Below the pieces are notes generated by a model. It was not told the origin of the DNA. It was given only the letters and a program-made list of their open reading frames with translations, and did not search any database. A DNA stretch of 64,000 bases from Oscillospiraceae bacterium. GTDB taxonomy: Bacteria > Bacillota > Clostridia > Oscillospirales > Acutalibacteraceae. This document shows positions 1 through 10,091 of the stretch, in pieces. Position numbers and translations under genes: made by a program. The stretch covers positions 186,001 through 250,000 of the forward strand of contig SVOJ01000002.1 in the NCBI GenBank assembly GCA_015066385.1, read 5' to 3'. How positions within the stretch are numbered: position 1 is the first letter of the stretch; the number at the start of each line of letters is the position of its first letter.

Positions 1-1
1 T

Positions 2-712
2 GATAAAAAAATTATTTTCCGTGAAAGACTTTCTACCAATCACACAGCCACCGTTCTTGAATATGTGGTAACAATCAAAACTGCATTTGAAATGAACGAT
101 ATTAAAAAGGAGGACATTACCGGCTCCATTATTTCTTCGGTTGTGCCTGCTGTTACAAATACCGTTAAAACCGCTGTCGAAAAATATCTCAACATAACAT
201 CCCTCATCATCGGCCCCGGCATCAAAACGGGCTTGAGCATTATGATCGACAATCCGAGCCAGCTCGGTTCCGACCTGGTTGTAGATGCTGTGGCAGGCAT
301 CAGCGAATATACAACACCGCTTATTATTATCGACATGGGAACGGCAACCACCGTTTCGGTTATTGATGCAGACAAGCAGTATATCGGCGGTATGATTATT
401 CCCGGTCTTGCAGTATCACACGATGCACTCATCAGCAGAACTTCCCAGCTTTCAAAAATTGCTTTTGAAAAACCGAAAAAAGTGATCGGAAGCAACACCG
501 TTGATTGCATAAAAAGCGGCTTGCTTTACGGCAATGCAGGTATGCTGGACGGATTGATTGAAAGAATAAACGATGAACTCAAAGAAAAGTGCACGGTTGT
601 TGCAACAGGCGGACTTTCCACTGTTATTGCCCCGCTTTGTAAAAATGAAATCATTATCGACGAAGATCTGTTGCTGAAAGGTCTTATGAAGATTTATGAA
701 AAGAACAGTTAA
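2..712 (+). CDS. coaX: Type III pantothenate kinase, 5' truncated by the window edge
   Basis: Type III pantothenate kinase phosphorylates pantothenate in the first step of coenzyme A synthesis, in the cytoplasm. The frame is open from base 2, so the N-terminus is lost; about 20 residues holding the first phosphate-binding motif (usually DIGNT) should lie upstream. A GTG at 65 is in frame, but the preceding residues fit the family, so I treat the gene as partial. Visible family features are GPGIKTGL (fragment residue about 72), GSDLVVDAVAG, the second phosphate motif DMGTATT (about 111), the GGMIIPGL segment and ATGGLS near the end. A strong hairpin terminator follows within 10 bases. Unlike CoaA, these enzymes are not usually feedback-inhibited by CoA (family knowledge). 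Confidence 0.93.
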   Translation, partial: DKKIIFRERLSTNHTATVLEYVVTIKTAFEMNDIKKEDITGSIISSVVPAVTNTVKTAVEKYLNITSLIIGPGIKTGLSIMIDNPSQLGSDLVVDAVAGISEYTTPLIIIDMGTATTVSVIDADKQYIGGMIIPGLAVSHDALISRTSQLSKIAFEKPKKVIGSNTVDCIKSGLLYGNAGMLDGLIERINDELKEKCTVVATGGLSTVIAPLCKNEIIIDEDLLLKGLMKIYEKNS

Positions 713-720
713 AATCACAA

Positions 721-752
721 AAACGGAATCCGCAAGTACGGATTCCGTTTTC
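721..752 (+). terminator. Rho-independent terminator of coaX
   Basis: Perfect 12-bp stem, 721-732 against 739-750, with a 6-base loop and a short T run. It starts 8 bases after the coaX stop. It also reads as a hairpin on the minus strand, where it could help end pfkA transcription. Confidence 0.85.
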
Positions 753-793
753 TCATGGGTATTACGGGTATTACCTTTATTTAACAAACAAAA

Positions 794-1783
794 TCAGATG
801 GAGATTTCCATTGCCGTGTTGTAAAGTTCGCGGTCAATGGCTTTCTTCATATTGAGGGCTTCGACGATATCATAATCGATGATATCTTCCTTCTTCATGG
901 CGACAACACGGTTGCCGACACCGTTGAGAAGAAGATGTGTTGCATAAGAGCCCATCTGGCTGCCGACAACACGGTCTTTGACAGAGGGTGAACCGCCGCG
1001 CTGTACATGACCAAGCACGGTTGCTCTGCTTTCAACACCGAGAGTATGCTGAATGTACTTAGCAAGCGCATTGACACCATTGATACCCTGGGCTTCGAGT
1101 TTTTCGGTAATGCCTTCCGCAACAACAATGATGAAGTGCTTTTTGTCAGTCTTCATGGTGCGGCGCATACGATCAATAATATCACGTTCAATATTGAATT
1201 CAATTTCGGGAATGAGAATGGAGGTGGCACCGACAGCAATACCTGCATTCAGAGCCAGGAAACCTGCTCTTCTGCCCATGACTTCAACAACAGAGCAACG
1301 GTCATGCGATTCGGTGGTATCACGGATGCGGTCAACCATATCCATAATGGTGTTAAGGCAAGTGTCATAACCGATGGTGTAATCCGAGCAAGCGATGTCA
1401 TTGTCGATCGTTCCGGGAACACCGACACAGTTGATACCTCTGACGGAGAGATCTCTTGCACCTCTGAAAGAACCGTCGCCGCCGATGACAACGATACCTT
1501 CAATGTTGTTTGCCTTACATACTTCGATAGCCTTTGCCATACCTTCTTCGGTAGCAAATTCGGTGCTGCGTGCGGAATAAAGCATAGTACCGCCGCGATG
1601 AATAATATCGGAAACACTGCGCAGATTCATTTCATACATATCGCCTTCCATAAGGCCTTTGAATCCGCGGCGGATGCCGAGCATTTTTACATTGTTTTCA
1701 CAGCCTGTGCGAACTGCGGCACGGATTGCAGCATTCATGCCGGGGGCGTCGCCGCCGCTGGTAAGTACGGCAATTGTTTTCAT
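794..1783 (-). CDS. pfkA: ATP-dependent 6-phosphofructokinase
   Basis: Converts fructose 6-phosphate to fructose 1,6-bisphosphate, the committed step of glycolysis. The protein is 329 residues, usual for bacterial PfkA (about 320). It shows the N-terminal nucleotide-binding SGGDAPGMN (residues 9-17), GGDGSF near 100, the catalytic PGTIDNDI near 124 and GHVQRGGSPS near 245. I chose the ATG at 1783 over a longer upstream frame because it begins the conserved MKTIAVLTSGG and has AGGAGGA 7 bases upstream. The gene follows dnaE, an order common in Firmicutes, but it has its own promoter in the 118-base gap. A GGDG motif suggests the ATP-dependent rather than the PPi-dependent type (family knowledge). 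Confidence 0.97.
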   Translation of the reverse strand: MKTIAVLTSGGDAPGMNAAIRAAVRTGCENNVKMLGIRRGFKGLMEGDMYEMNLRSVSDIIHRGGTMLYSARSTEFATEEGMAKAIEVCKANNIEGIVVIGGDGSFRGARDLSVRGINCVGVPGTIDNDIACSDYTIGYDTCLNTIMDMVDRIRDTTESHDRCSVVEVMGRRAGFLALNAGIAVGATSILIPEIEFNIERDIIDRMRRTMKTDKKHFIIVVAEGITEKLEAQGINGVNALAKYIQHTLGVESRATVLGHVQRGGSPSVKDRVVGSQMGSYATHLLLNGVGNRVVAMKKEDIIDYDIVEALNMKKAIDRELYNTAMEISI

Positions 1784-1827
1784 GGGTAGATCCTCCTGAA
1801 GGAATAATAACATTTTTTGTTCAATAT

Positions 1828-1856
1828 ATAATAGTCCGAATTGACTGTTTTGTCAA
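1828..1856 (-). promoter_or_regulatory. Predicted sigma-A promoter of pfkA
   Basis: Minus-strand TTGACA (1851-1856), 17-bp spacer and TATTAT (1828-1833), about 45 bases upstream of the pfkA start. The perfect -35 box suggests pfkA is transcribed strongly and independently of the long operon that ends with dnaE. Confidence 0.7.
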
Positions 1857-1901
1857 GACTTAACAGTCCTTTATTTTCACAATTTGACACAAAAGCGACT
1901 T

Positions 1902-4900
1902 TTACAGCCTTGCGGCGACATTTTTTTCGCCCAATAAAGTGGCAAGACAGAAAGCAAGCGGTTCATTCCACTCGGTACACAGTCCGCTGGCAAAGTCATA
2001 TTGTTTTTCATCCGCATAATAGAAGATAACGGGCAGCGTGCCGTCTTCTGCAAAAATACCGCAAAGACTCTTTACCTTACTGAGCACTTCACCGTTGCGG
2101 CTTGCAACGCGCAGGAACAAACCTTTTTTCGCATTGTCATGCGTCACGGACACCTGCGGTGCAGGCAATTGCTTTTTCGGCAACGCACGCATCACGGGTT
2201 TCGGCTTTTCGGGTGCAGGCGGGGCTGCGGGCGGCACCTCATTGTAATCGGGTACGGGAATATTGTTGTAATCTTCGGGCGGTACATAACCGTAGTCTGC
2301 ATCATAATCCGCAGACGGGGTACTGCTTGCAACGGGTGGAGGCGGAGGAAGTTCATCCGCACTTCCCTGACTTCTTTGCAAAGGTTTGAATTCCATGGGC
2401 GGAAGACGATAATTTTTAATCAGATCGTCATCATCTTTCATGCCGTCCACGGATGCGACTTCTTCAAGCAGGAGTTTCGGCACTTCGTCATCACGCAAAG
2501 ACAGTTTCCCTGTTAACAGCACAACGGTATCTTCCACAAGAAGATCGGCAAACTGTTCGTATTTCTTCGGAAATACAAGAACTTCGATCGATCCTGCCGT
2601 ATCTTCAATGGATAAAAATGCCATGGTGGTGTCATTTTTTGTAATTTTTTTACGGACGGTGGACAACAAGCACAGGATGCGGATTTTATCACCGTCATGA
2701 TAAGGGCTTTCAGGGTCGTTGAGGTCGGAAGCCATCAGCGAAGATGTTTTTGCACTTCCGAGTTTTTTGGAAAGGGTTGCATATTCGGTCATGGGATGCC
2801 CCGACATATACATACCCGTGGTTTCTTTTTCAAGTTGCAGTCGTTCGCGTTCGGGCAGTTCCTTGACATCGGGAACGGGCGGTTCGCTTGCCTGTGCAAG
2901 GTCTGCACTTAAGTCAAAGAAACCGATCTGCCCTTCAATTTTGGACTTTTTGTCGCTTTCGAGAGATGCTAAAATATCGTCGATCATCAGAAGCATCTGG
3001 CGGCGGTTGTGACCGAAGCAATCGCAAGCACCGCTCTTGATAAGGTTTTCAAGAGAACGGCGGTTGAATTCCTTACAATATACACGTTTGCAGAAAGAAT
3101 AATAACTGTAAAACGGGCCGTTTTCTTCGCGTTCCTGAATGAGGAAACTGATGAAGCCTGCGCCTAAGTTTTTGATTGCCAACAGACCGAATCGGATATT
3201 CCCGTCCACAACGGTGAACTTTTCGCCCGATTCATTGACACTCGGCGGCAATACTTCAATACCGAGGTTTGCACACTCATCAATGTATGCAACCACCTTG
3301 TCGGTATTGGAAAGCACGCTTGTAAGCATGGATGCCATGAATTCGGCAGGATAATGACAACGCAGATATGCCGTCTGGAAAGTAACCAGTGCATAAGCAG
3401 CGGAATGGGACTTATTGAATGCGTAAGAAGCAAACGATGCCATGTCATCAAAAATGGCATTGGCGGCATCTTCCGAAATACCGCGTTTCAGACAGCCGTC
3501 ACATTTGGAGCCGCCGTCCGTACCGTCCGAACCGTACAGGAAATATTTACGCTGTTCGGCTAGCACATCAGCCTGCTTTTTTGCAACTGCACGACGCACC
3601 ATATCAGCCGCACCGAGTGAATAACCTGCAAGTTCACGGAAAATCTGCATAACCTGCTCCTGATAGACGATAACCCCGCAGGTAACGTCGAGAATGGGTT
3701 GCAGTTCAGGGCAATGGTATGTGATTTTATCGGGATGTGCACGGTTTTCGAGATAGGCGGGAATGAAATCCATGGGACCGGGACGGTACAGAGCAATAAC
3801 AGCGATGATATCTTCAAGATTTCGCGGCTGCATGTTGATCATGAGGGATCGGATGCCGCCCGATTCGCACTGGAACACGGCGAACGTACCGCCTTCGCCG
3901 AGCATTTTATAGGTCGCTTCATCGTCAATATCAATTTTGCGGATATCAAAATCGGGTTCACGTTTATGAATCATCTTTTCGGCATCGGCAATAACGGTCA
4001 GTGTACGAAGACCGAGGAAGTCCATCTTTAACAGACCTAATTTTTCAACCCAACCTTTATAATACTGCGTAACAACGGAATCGCCCGATTTGAACAAGGG
4101 AACATAATCATCAACGGGACGGTCGCAGATAACAACACCCGCCGCATGCATACCCGTATTGCGGGGCATGCCCTCAACCTGCATGGAAACATCAATGAGT
4201 TTTTTGACATCGGGATTGGTGTCATACATTTTTTTAAGATCCTGCGAACTTTGCAAGGCTTTTTCGATGGTCATACCGAGTTCTGCGGGAATCTCTTTTT
4301 TAACCGCGTTTACATCTGCAAAGGACATGCCGAGCACGCGTCCGACGTCCTGCACGGCACCTTTTGCCGCCATGGTACCGAAGGTTGCGATCTGGGCTAC
4401 ATGGTCAGCACCGTACTGACGGACAACATAGTCAATAACTTCCTGCCTGCGTTCATAGCAGAAGTCAATATCAAAGTCGGGCATGCTGACACGTTCGGGG
4501 TTTAAGAAACGTTCAAACAGCAGGCTGTAACGCATGGGATCAATGTCGGTGATTCCGCAGGTGAAAGCGGCAATACTGCCGGCACCCGAACCACGTCCGG
4601 GCCCGACGGGAATGCCGATGGATTTTGCATAGTTGATGTAGTCCCAGACGATAAGGAAGTAGTCAATAAAGCCCATCTGATTGATGATACCGAGTTCATA
4701 ATTCAAACGGTCCATGTATTCCTGCGGATAATTCTCACCGTAACAGCGGATCATACCGTCATAGCAAAGACCTTTGAAGTATTCAAAATGATCCTGATCG
4801 TTCGGAACTTTGAATATGGGAAGTTTTGTGTCGCCGAACTTGAAATCCACATGACAGCGTTCGGCAATTTTGTTTGTATTTTCGATTGCTTCGGGAATTT

Positions 4901-5669
4901 CGGGGAACAATGCCGCCATTTCGTCGCCGGACTTGACATAGAATTCTTCCGTGGAGAATCCCATGCCCGTGTCCTCATCAATGGTGTGTTTTGTGGACAC
5001 GCAAACGAGGATCTTCTGAATTTCGGCATCTTCCTTGCGGATATAGTGACAGTCGTTTGTGACAACAAGCGGAATGCCCGTTTCGCGAGCAAGGCGAATG
5101 AGCAAAGGATTGGTCTGTTTTTGTTCTTCCAGACCGTGATCCTGCAATTCGAGATAATAATTCCCCTGTCCGAACAGATTGTTGTACCACAAACAGACTT
5201 CTTTTGCCTTTTCATAGTCATCTTTCAGCAAATTTTGCAGAACTTCCCCTGCAAGACAAGCAGAAAGGCAAATAAGCCCCTCATGGTGTTGTTCGAGTAA
5301 CTCTCTGTCAATACGGGGTTTGGTATAGAACCCTTCTGTCCATGCGGCGGAAACCATTTTGATGAGATTCTGGTATCCTGTCTGATTTTCACAAAGCAGA
5401 ACAAGATGGAATCGCTCCGAGTCATAAGCGTGCACCTTGTCATGTCGGCTTCGGGGTGCAACATAACACTCGCATCCGATGATCGGGTGCAAGCCTGCAT
5501 CATGTGCCGCTTTGTAAAAATCAATGGCTCCGTACATAACACCGTGGTCTGTCATGGCGATGCTCGTCATACCGAGCTCCTTGGCATGCTTCATCAGAGG
5601 TTTGATGCGACATGCACCGTCCAAAAGACTGTATTCGGTATGCAAATGCAAATGGGTAAAGGGTGTCAT
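1902..5669 (-). CDS. dnaE: DNA polymerase III subunit alpha (DnaE)
   Basis: Replicative DNA polymerase catalytic subunit, 1255 residues. Order of domains: N-terminal PHP domain (HLHLHTEYS at 6-14, TDHGVMYG after it), the polymerase core with the catalytic PDFDIDF at about 396-402 and GRGSGAGS just before it, the finger and tandem helix-hairpin-helix region, then an OB-fold from about 990 (KIRILCLL onward). A low-complexity Pro/Asp/Tyr linker (about 1105-1168, with a run of five prolines) joins a conserved C-terminal domain (1170-1255). E. coli DnaE is about 1160 residues; the linker explains the excess. The start ATG has AAGGAG 8 bases upstream, and the araD stop codon overlaps that site. The 9-base gap after araD implies cotranscription with arabinose genes. 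Confidence 0.97.
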   Translation of the reverse strand: MTPFTHLHLHTEYSLLDGACRIKPLMKHAKELGMTSIAMTDHGVMYGAIDFYKAAHDAGLHPIIGCECYVAPRSRHDKVHAYDSERFHLVLLCENQTGYQNLIKMVSAAWTEGFYTKPRIDRELLEQHHEGLICLSACLAGEVLQNLLKDDYEKAKEVCLWYNNLFGQGNYYLELQDHGLEEQKQTNPLLIRLARETGIPLVVTNDCHYIRKEDAEIQKILVCVSTKHTIDEDTGMGFSTEEFYVKSGDEMAALFPEIPEAIENTNKIAERCHVDFKFGDTKLPIFKVPNDQDHFEYFKGLCYDGMIRCYGENYPQEYMDRLNYELGIINQMGFIDYFLIVWDYINYAKSIGIPVGPGRGSGAGSIAAFTCGITDIDPMRYSLLFERFLNPERVSMPDFDIDFCYERRQEVIDYVVRQYGADHVAQIATFGTMAAKGAVQDVGRVLGMSFADVNAVKKEIPAELGMTIEKALQSSQDLKKMYDTNPDVKKLIDVSMQVEGMPRNTGMHAAGVVICDRPVDDYVPLFKSGDSVVTQYYKGWVEKLGLLKMDFLGLRTLTVIADAEKMIHKREPDFDIRKIDIDDEATYKMLGEGGTFAVFQCESGGIRSLMINMQPRNLEDIIAVIALYRPGPMDFIPAYLENRAHPDKITYHCPELQPILDVTCGVIVYQEQVMQIFRELAGYSLGAADMVRRAVAKKQADVLAEQRKYFLYGSDGTDGGSKCDGCLKRGISEDAANAIFDDMASFASYAFNKSHSAAYALVTFQTAYLRCHYPAEFMASMLTSVLSNTDKVVAYIDECANLGIEVLPPSVNESGEKFTVVDGNIRFGLLAIKNLGAGFISFLIQEREENGPFYSYYSFCKRVYCKEFNRRSLENLIKSGACDCFGHNRRQMLLMIDDILASLESDKKSKIEGQIGFFDLSADLAQASEPPVPDVKELPERERLQLEKETTGMYMSGHPMTEYATLSKKLGSAKTSSLMASDLNDPESPYHDGDKIRILCLLSTVRKKITKNDTTMAFLSIEDTAGSIEVLVFPKKYEQFADLLVEDTVVLLTGKLSLRDDEVPKLLLEEVASVDGMKDDDDLIKNYRLPPMEFKPLQRSQGSADELPPPPPVASSTPSADYDADYGYVPPEDYNNIPVPDYNEVPPAAPPAPEKPKPVMRALPKKQLPAPQVSVTHDNAKKGLFLRVASRNGEVLSKVKSLCGIFAEDGTLPVIFYYADEKQYDFASGLCTEWNEPLAFCLATLLGEKNVAARL

Positions 5670-5678
5670 AATTGCTCC

Positions 5679-6377
5679 TTAGTTTAATTTCTGACCGTAA
5701 TAAGCATTTTCACCGTGTTTGCGGAAATAATGCTTATCCAAAAGATTGTTGTCTACTCGTTCTTTACCGCCGAGCAGCTCCGTTTTAAGTGCCATCCGAG
5801 CAACGATTTCGAGTGTTGCGGCATTTTTGGCGGCTTCTTTTGCATTTTTGCCCCATGCAAAGGGCCCGTGTGACTTGACATTGACCGCTACAATTGCTTT
5901 GGGATCAAGATTGTTCTTTGCAAAATGTTCGGCAATGACAAGGCCTGTATTCTTTTCGTATTCGCCTTCGATTTCTTCTTTGGTGAGTGCACGGCAACAA
6001 GGAATATCACCATAGGCAAAGTCGGCATGGGTAGTGCCGTATGCGGGGATATCTCGGCCTGCCTGCGCGAAAGCGACGGCAAATTCGGAATGGCTGTGCA
6101 CCACACCGCCGAGAGAGGGAAAAGCCTTGTACAGTTCGAGGTGGGTCGGGGTATCGGAAGACGGATTGAGAGTGCCGTCCACCACTTCCCCGTTCATATT
6201 CAGCACAACAATGTCTTCGGGCTTCAGCGCGGTGTAAGCAACCCCCGAGGGTTTGATGGCAAACACGCCTGCTTCACGGTCGATTTCCGAAGCATTGCCC
6301 CATGTGAAAGGTGCAATGCCGTATTCGGGAAGCGACATATTGGCTTCATACACACGCTGTTTCAGTTCTTCAAACAT
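5679..6377 (-). CDS. araD: L-ribulose-5-phosphate 4-epimerase
   Basis: Class II aldolase/adducin-family zinc enzyme that epimerises L-ribulose 5-phosphate to D-xylulose 5-phosphate, the last step of L-arabinose catabolism. It has 232 residues against about 231 in E. coli. The zinc ligands appear as HSH (H94, H96) and a later His in VKSHGPFAWG; the SSDTPTHLELY segment (about 73-83) holds the catalytic Asp region. The ATG at 6377 is preferred over an in-frame TTG 9 bases upstream, because GAGG lies 9 bases before the ATG. Only 5 bases separate it from the araA stop, so araB-araA-araD form one translational block. Confidence 0.96.
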   Translation of the reverse strand: MFEELKQRVYEANMSLPEYGIAPFTWGNASEIDREAGVFAIKPSGVAYTALKPEDIVVLNMNGEVVDGTLNPSSDTPTHLELYKAFPSLGGVVHSHSEFAVAFAQAGRDIPAYGTTHADFAYGDIPCCRALTKEEIEGEYEKNTGLVIAEHFAKNNLDPKAIVAVNVKSHGPFAWGKNAKEAAKNAATLEIVARMALKTELLGGKERVDNNLLDKHYFRKHGENAYYGQKLN

Positions 6378-6382
6378 AATAA

Positions 6383-7852
6383 TCAACCTCTGCCGAAAAT
6401 GACGGCATTGTACTGCAGTTCACGTCTGAAATCTGCAATCTTTGTATCTTTATTGATGTGAACGAATTCGATACCTGCCATTTCGGCAAAGTCACGCATC
6501 ATTTCAGCCGTAACATCATAAGACAAAACGGAATGATGTGCACCGCCTGCATAAATCCATGCTTCGGCAGAAGTTTTCAGATTCGGCATAGGTTTCCACA
6601 GCACACCGGAAACGGGCAGTTTCGGCATGTCATTGATCTGCTCAACGCATTCAATATCGTTGACGATCATGCGAAGATGGGTTCCCATATCGACAAGAGA
6701 AACAACAATGGCAGCACCGGGCTTGGCTTTGAAGACAAGTCTTGCGGGGTCTTCCCTGCCGCCGATGCCCAGCGGATGCACCTGAATTTCGGGCTTGGTC
6801 TGTGCGATGGTCGGGCAGACTTCAAGCATATGTGCACCCATGATCATTTCATTGCCGGGTTCAAAATGATAGGTATAGTCTTCCATGAAAGCAGTGCCAC
6901 CGTTAAGGTCTGCAGTCATGGCTTTGAGTATTCTTGTCATGGCGGCAACTTTCCAATCGCCTTCCGCACCGAAGCCATAGCCAAGACGCATTAAATCCTG
7001 GGATGCAAGACCGGGCAGCTGACGAAGGCCCTGCAGGTCTTCAAAGTTGGTATGAAAAGCGGTAAAACCTCTCTCATCCATAAAACGTTTGACAGCGATT
7101 TCTTCACGTGCCTGATAACGGACAGCATCCATATTATCGGTCGCAAAGGTATAATACTTTTTGTATTCTTCGATCTGTGTGTCAATCTCGGCTTCAGTCA
7201 CCTGTTCAACATAGTTGATGATATCGCCGACACCATAGTGCTCGATTTCCCAACCGAGTCTGTACTGTGCTTCAACCTTGTCGCCGTCTGTTACGGCAAC
7301 AGAGCGCATATTGTCGGAAATACGCAGGCAACGAAGCGATTGACTTTCTTTATAACCGACAGCCGCACGCATCCAGACACCGATTTCCTTGCGGAAGTCG
7401 GCATTTTCCCAATGACCTGCAATAACTTTGCGGGCTTTGTTCAGACGAGCGGTGATGTATCCGTGTTCACGGTCGCCGTGTGCAGACTGATTGAGATTCA
7501 TAAAATCCATGTCGATGGTGCTCCACGGAATATCACGGTTGAACTGTGTATTCAGATGCAGGTAGGGTTTCTGTAACATCGACAGTCCCTTAATCCACAT
7601 TTTGGACGGAGAGAAGGTATGCATCCAACAGATGACACCTGCACAGGCAGAATCATTGTTGGCTTTATTCATAACATCCGCAATTTCGGAAGATGTTTTC
7701 ACGCAAGGCAGAAAAACAATTTCGCAAGGAATATTCGCATCGGCATTAAAACCGTCCACCATTGTCTTTGCATCCGCATCGACCATCTGCAGAGTTTCGG
7801 GACCGTAAAGGTGCTGTGAACCGACAACAAAGTAGAATTTATTCTGTTTCAT
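6383..7852 (-). CDS. araA: L-arabinose isomerase
   Basis: Interconverts L-arabinose and L-ribulose, using Mn2+ in the cytoplasm. Length 489 residues (E. coli 500). It begins with the family hallmark FVVGSQHLYG and contains the conserved metal-site segments FGAEGDWK, the FMEDYTYHF/GAHMLEVCP region and GGAHHSVLS near the C-terminus. The ATG at 7852 lies one base past the araB stop codon; its ribosome binding site is inside the araB 3' end (GGCAGGTG). An upstream GTG that overlaps araB is a less likely start. The order araB-araA-araD resembles E. coli araBAD, but no araC/araR-like regulator or arabinose transporter is adjacent. Confidence 0.97.
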   Translation of the reverse strand: MKQNKFYFVVGSQHLYGPETLQMVDADAKTMVDGFNADANIPCEIVFLPCVKTSSEIADVMNKANNDSACAGVICWMHTFSPSKMWIKGLSMLQKPYLHLNTQFNRDIPWSTIDMDFMNLNQSAHGDREHGYITARLNKARKVIAGHWENADFRKEIGVWMRAAVGYKESQSLRCLRISDNMRSVAVTDGDKVEAQYRLGWEIEHYGVGDIINYVEQVTEAEIDTQIEEYKKYYTFATDNMDAVRYQAREEIAVKRFMDERGFTAFHTNFEDLQGLRQLPGLASQDLMRLGYGFGAEGDWKVAAMTRILKAMTADLNGGTAFMEDYTYHFEPGNEMIMGAHMLEVCPTIAQTKPEIQVHPLGIGGREDPARLVFKAKPGAAIVVSLVDMGTHLRMIVNDIECVEQINDMPKLPVSGVLWKPMPNLKTSAEAWIYAGGAHHSVLSYDVTAEMMRDFAEMAGIEFVHINKDTKIADFRRELQYNAVIFGRG

Positions 7853-7853
7853 C

Positions 7854-9524
7854 TTACACACCTGCCACTTTCTTTTTGATGTTTTTAAGACGCTTCATAA
7901 CGTCATTGGCACCTCTGCCGAAGTAATCATGCAGAATTCTGTATTCGGCAAACAGTGCATCGTAAATTTCTGCGGATTCTTCGTTGGGATAATAAACCGT
8001 ATCCATGACTTTGCCGAGTTTCTTTGCGGCTTCAAAAACATCATCATAACCGCCGTTTTCTTTTCCTGCGGCACAAGCACCGAAAATAGCCGAGCCGAGT
8101 GCACCGCCCTGATCACTGCCTGCAATGCGGATGGGCATGCGGATGATATCGGCATAGATCTGCATGGTCATGGGATCTTTCTTGGCAATACCGCCTGCGG
8201 CATAGAACTCATGCACGGGAACACCGTATTCACGGAAGGTTTCGATGATCATTCTTGTGCCGTATGCCGTGGCTTCAATGAGTGCTCTGTAGATTTCTTC
8301 AGGTTTGGTCTGCAGAGTCATTCCGAGCATCATACCCGTCAGATCCACGTCAACAAGGCAGGAACGATTGCCGTTCCACCAATCGAGTGCAACAAGACCG
8401 GATTCACCGGCTTTGAGTTTTTCGGCCTTGGAACGAAGATATTTATGTATATTCATGCCTTCTTCAGCGGCTGCTTTTTTGTAAGATTCGGGCACACAAT
8501 TGTCAATAAACCATGCAAAATGGTCACCGACACAGGACTGACCTGCTTCATAACCGAAGAAACCGGGCAGAATACCGTCTTCAACCACACCGCACATACC
8601 CTGCACCTGCTTTTCTTCCTTACCGAGCAGCATGTGGCAGGTGGAAGTACCCATAATGGCAAGCATTTTGCCTTCTTCGGCAATACCGACAGCGGGAACG
8701 AAAACATGTGCATCGATGATGCCGACAGCAACAGCCGTGCCTTTGCAAAGACCCGTTTTTGCCGCCATTTCGGCAGTCAGTTCGCCGGCTTTGCCGCCCA
8801 TGGGACTGATTTCTTTACCGAGTTTTTCTTCGACAACATTTTCAAGTCTTTCATCGAGTGCCTTGAAGAAATCCTTGGACGGATAGCCTGTACGCTTATT
8901 CCACATTTCTTTGTAGCCTGCACAGCAGGCACTTCTGTTTTCTTTGCCGCAAAGCTGCCATGTAACCCAGTCGGCGGCTTCAATGAAAGTATCGGCGGCA
9001 TCATAAATATCGGGTGCCTCGTCAAGAACCTGCCAGATTTTCGGGATTGCCCATTCGGAAGAAATTTTTCCGCCGTAGTTCTTGAGCCATTCTTCACCGC
9101 GTGATTCTGCAATCTCGTTGAGTTTGTTTGCCTGTGCCTGTGCGGCATGATGTTTCCACAATTTCACATAGGCATGCGGTTCGCTCTTATATTCATCCAT
9201 GAAGCACAGCGGTGTACCGTCTCTTTTAACAGGCAACAATGTGCAGGCTGTAAAATCAAGACCGATACCGATGACATCAGCAGGATTGATTTTTGATTCT
9301 GCAAGAATGGCAGGAATGGTGGTATAAAGCACATCCAGATAGTCCTGCGGATGCTGCAAAGCCCAGTCCACACCTAATTTTTTGCCGCAGGGCAAAGTTT
9401 CATCCATAACGGCATGGGGATAATCGAGAACTGCCGAGCAGAGTTCTTCACCGCTTTGTACATCCACAAGCAAGGCTCTGCCCGAAAGGGTACCATAGTC
9501 AACACCGATTGCATATTTAGCCAT
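7854..9524 (-). CDS. araB: Ribulokinase
   Basis: FGGY-family kinase that phosphorylates L-ribulose. It has 556 residues (E. coli 566). Visible are the N-terminal phosphate-1 loop ([15 protein letters not shown], residues 7-21), [14 protein letters not shown] with the family's conserved Asp, [14 protein letters not shown] and the C-terminal ATP-binding [11 protein letters not shown] with [22 protein letters not shown] lies just upstream of the start. It is the first ara gene, 30 bases after a lipoprotein gene, and I see no terminator or convincing promoter in that gap, so it is probably read from the long operon upstream. Confidence 0.96.
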   Translation of the reverse strand: MAKYAIGVDYGTLSGRALLVDVQSGEELCSAVLDYPHAVMDETLPCGKKLGVDWALQHPQDYLDVLYTTIPAILAESKINPADVIGIGLDFTACTLLPVKRDGTPLCFMDEYKSEPHAYVKLWKHHAAQAQANKLNEIAESRGEEWLKNYGGKISSEWAIPKIWQVLDEAPDIYDAADTFIEAADWVTWQLCGKENRSACCAGYKEMWNKRTGYPSKDFFKALDERLENVVEEKLGKEISPMGGKAGELTAEMAAKTGLCKGTAVAVGIIDAHVFVPAVGIAEEGKMLAIMGTSTCHMLLGKEEKQVQGMCGVVEDGILPGFFGYEAGQSCVGDHFAWFIDNCVPESYKKAAAEEGMNIHKYLRSKAEKLKAGESGLVALDWWNGNRSCLVDVDLTGMMLGMTLQTKPEEIYRALIEATAYGTRMIIETFREYGVPVHEFYAAGGIAKKDPMTMQIYADIIRMPIRIAGSDQGGALGSAIFGACAAGKENGGYDDVFEAAKKLGKVMDTVYYPNEESAEIYDALFAEYRILHDYFGRGANDVMKRLKNIKKKVAGV

Positions 9525-9554
9525 AATTCATTCCTCACATTCTTTATTCTGATT

Positions 9555-10091
9555 TTAATTTTCAAATATTAAATCTGCAACAGCAGAAAGGTCTTCAAAT
9601 GTACCGCCGTAAGAAGAAAGGCTGTAGTTAATCTCATTGTCCATCCACAGCAGAATGGCACCGTTGGACAACAAATGGGCTTCAATTGCATAGTCAACAG
9701 AATCATTCGTATAGAAAATCTCATCTTCGAGATATTCGGTTTCGCCGAGAATCCCCGTCAGTGAATAGCCTTCACGTCCCGTGGAAGCGAAAGCCGCTCT
9801 GTATGTATAAAGCACATCATTGAACATGAACTGCACCTGACTGATTTCATCAAACAAAATGATCTGCGAAACTTCCGAAGCTCCCTGCGGGGCACTGATT
9901 GCAATATTTCCTGCATCCACAAAAGCAGAGGCATCTTCAAAAACGGAAGGCAATAATTCGGGTGCTACCGTAACAGGTTCATTCGTCGGCACTTCGGTCG
10001 CAGGCTCGGTCGGCCGTTCGTCAGTTTGCGGGGTACAACCGACACACAAAAGCAACAAAACTGCCATAAAGAAACAGATTGTCTTTTTCAT
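9555..10091 (-). CDS. Predicted lipoprotein of unknown function
   Basis: A 178-residue protein with a lipoprotein signal: MKK, a hydrophobic stretch of residues 4-15 and a lipobox ending at Cys19 (CVGC). A Thr/Pro/Glu-rich linker (residues about 22-45) follows, as is usual for surface lipoproteins, and then a small domain of about 130 residues that I do not recognise. The mature part is acidic and predicted largely beta. The ATG at 10091 has AAGGAAG upstream and overlaps the stop of the preceding glycosylase gene (ATGA), which implies translational coupling. A longer reading frame upstream lies inside that gene and is rejected. No function can be assigned. Confidence 0.85.
   Translation of the reverse strand: MKKTICFFMAVLLLLCVGCTPQTDERPTEPATEVPTNEPVTVAPELLPSVFEDASAFVDAGNIAISAPQGASEVSQIILFDEISQVQFMFNDVLYTYRAAFASTGREGYSLTGILGETEYLEDEIFYTNDSVDYAIEAHLLSNGAILLWMDNEINYSLSSYGGTFEDLSAVADLIFEN

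Noticed and set aside
7929-9104. A 391-codon plus-strand open frame opposite araB
   Set aside because: araB is unmistakable on the other strand; the plus-strand translation has no family features and no ribosome binding site.
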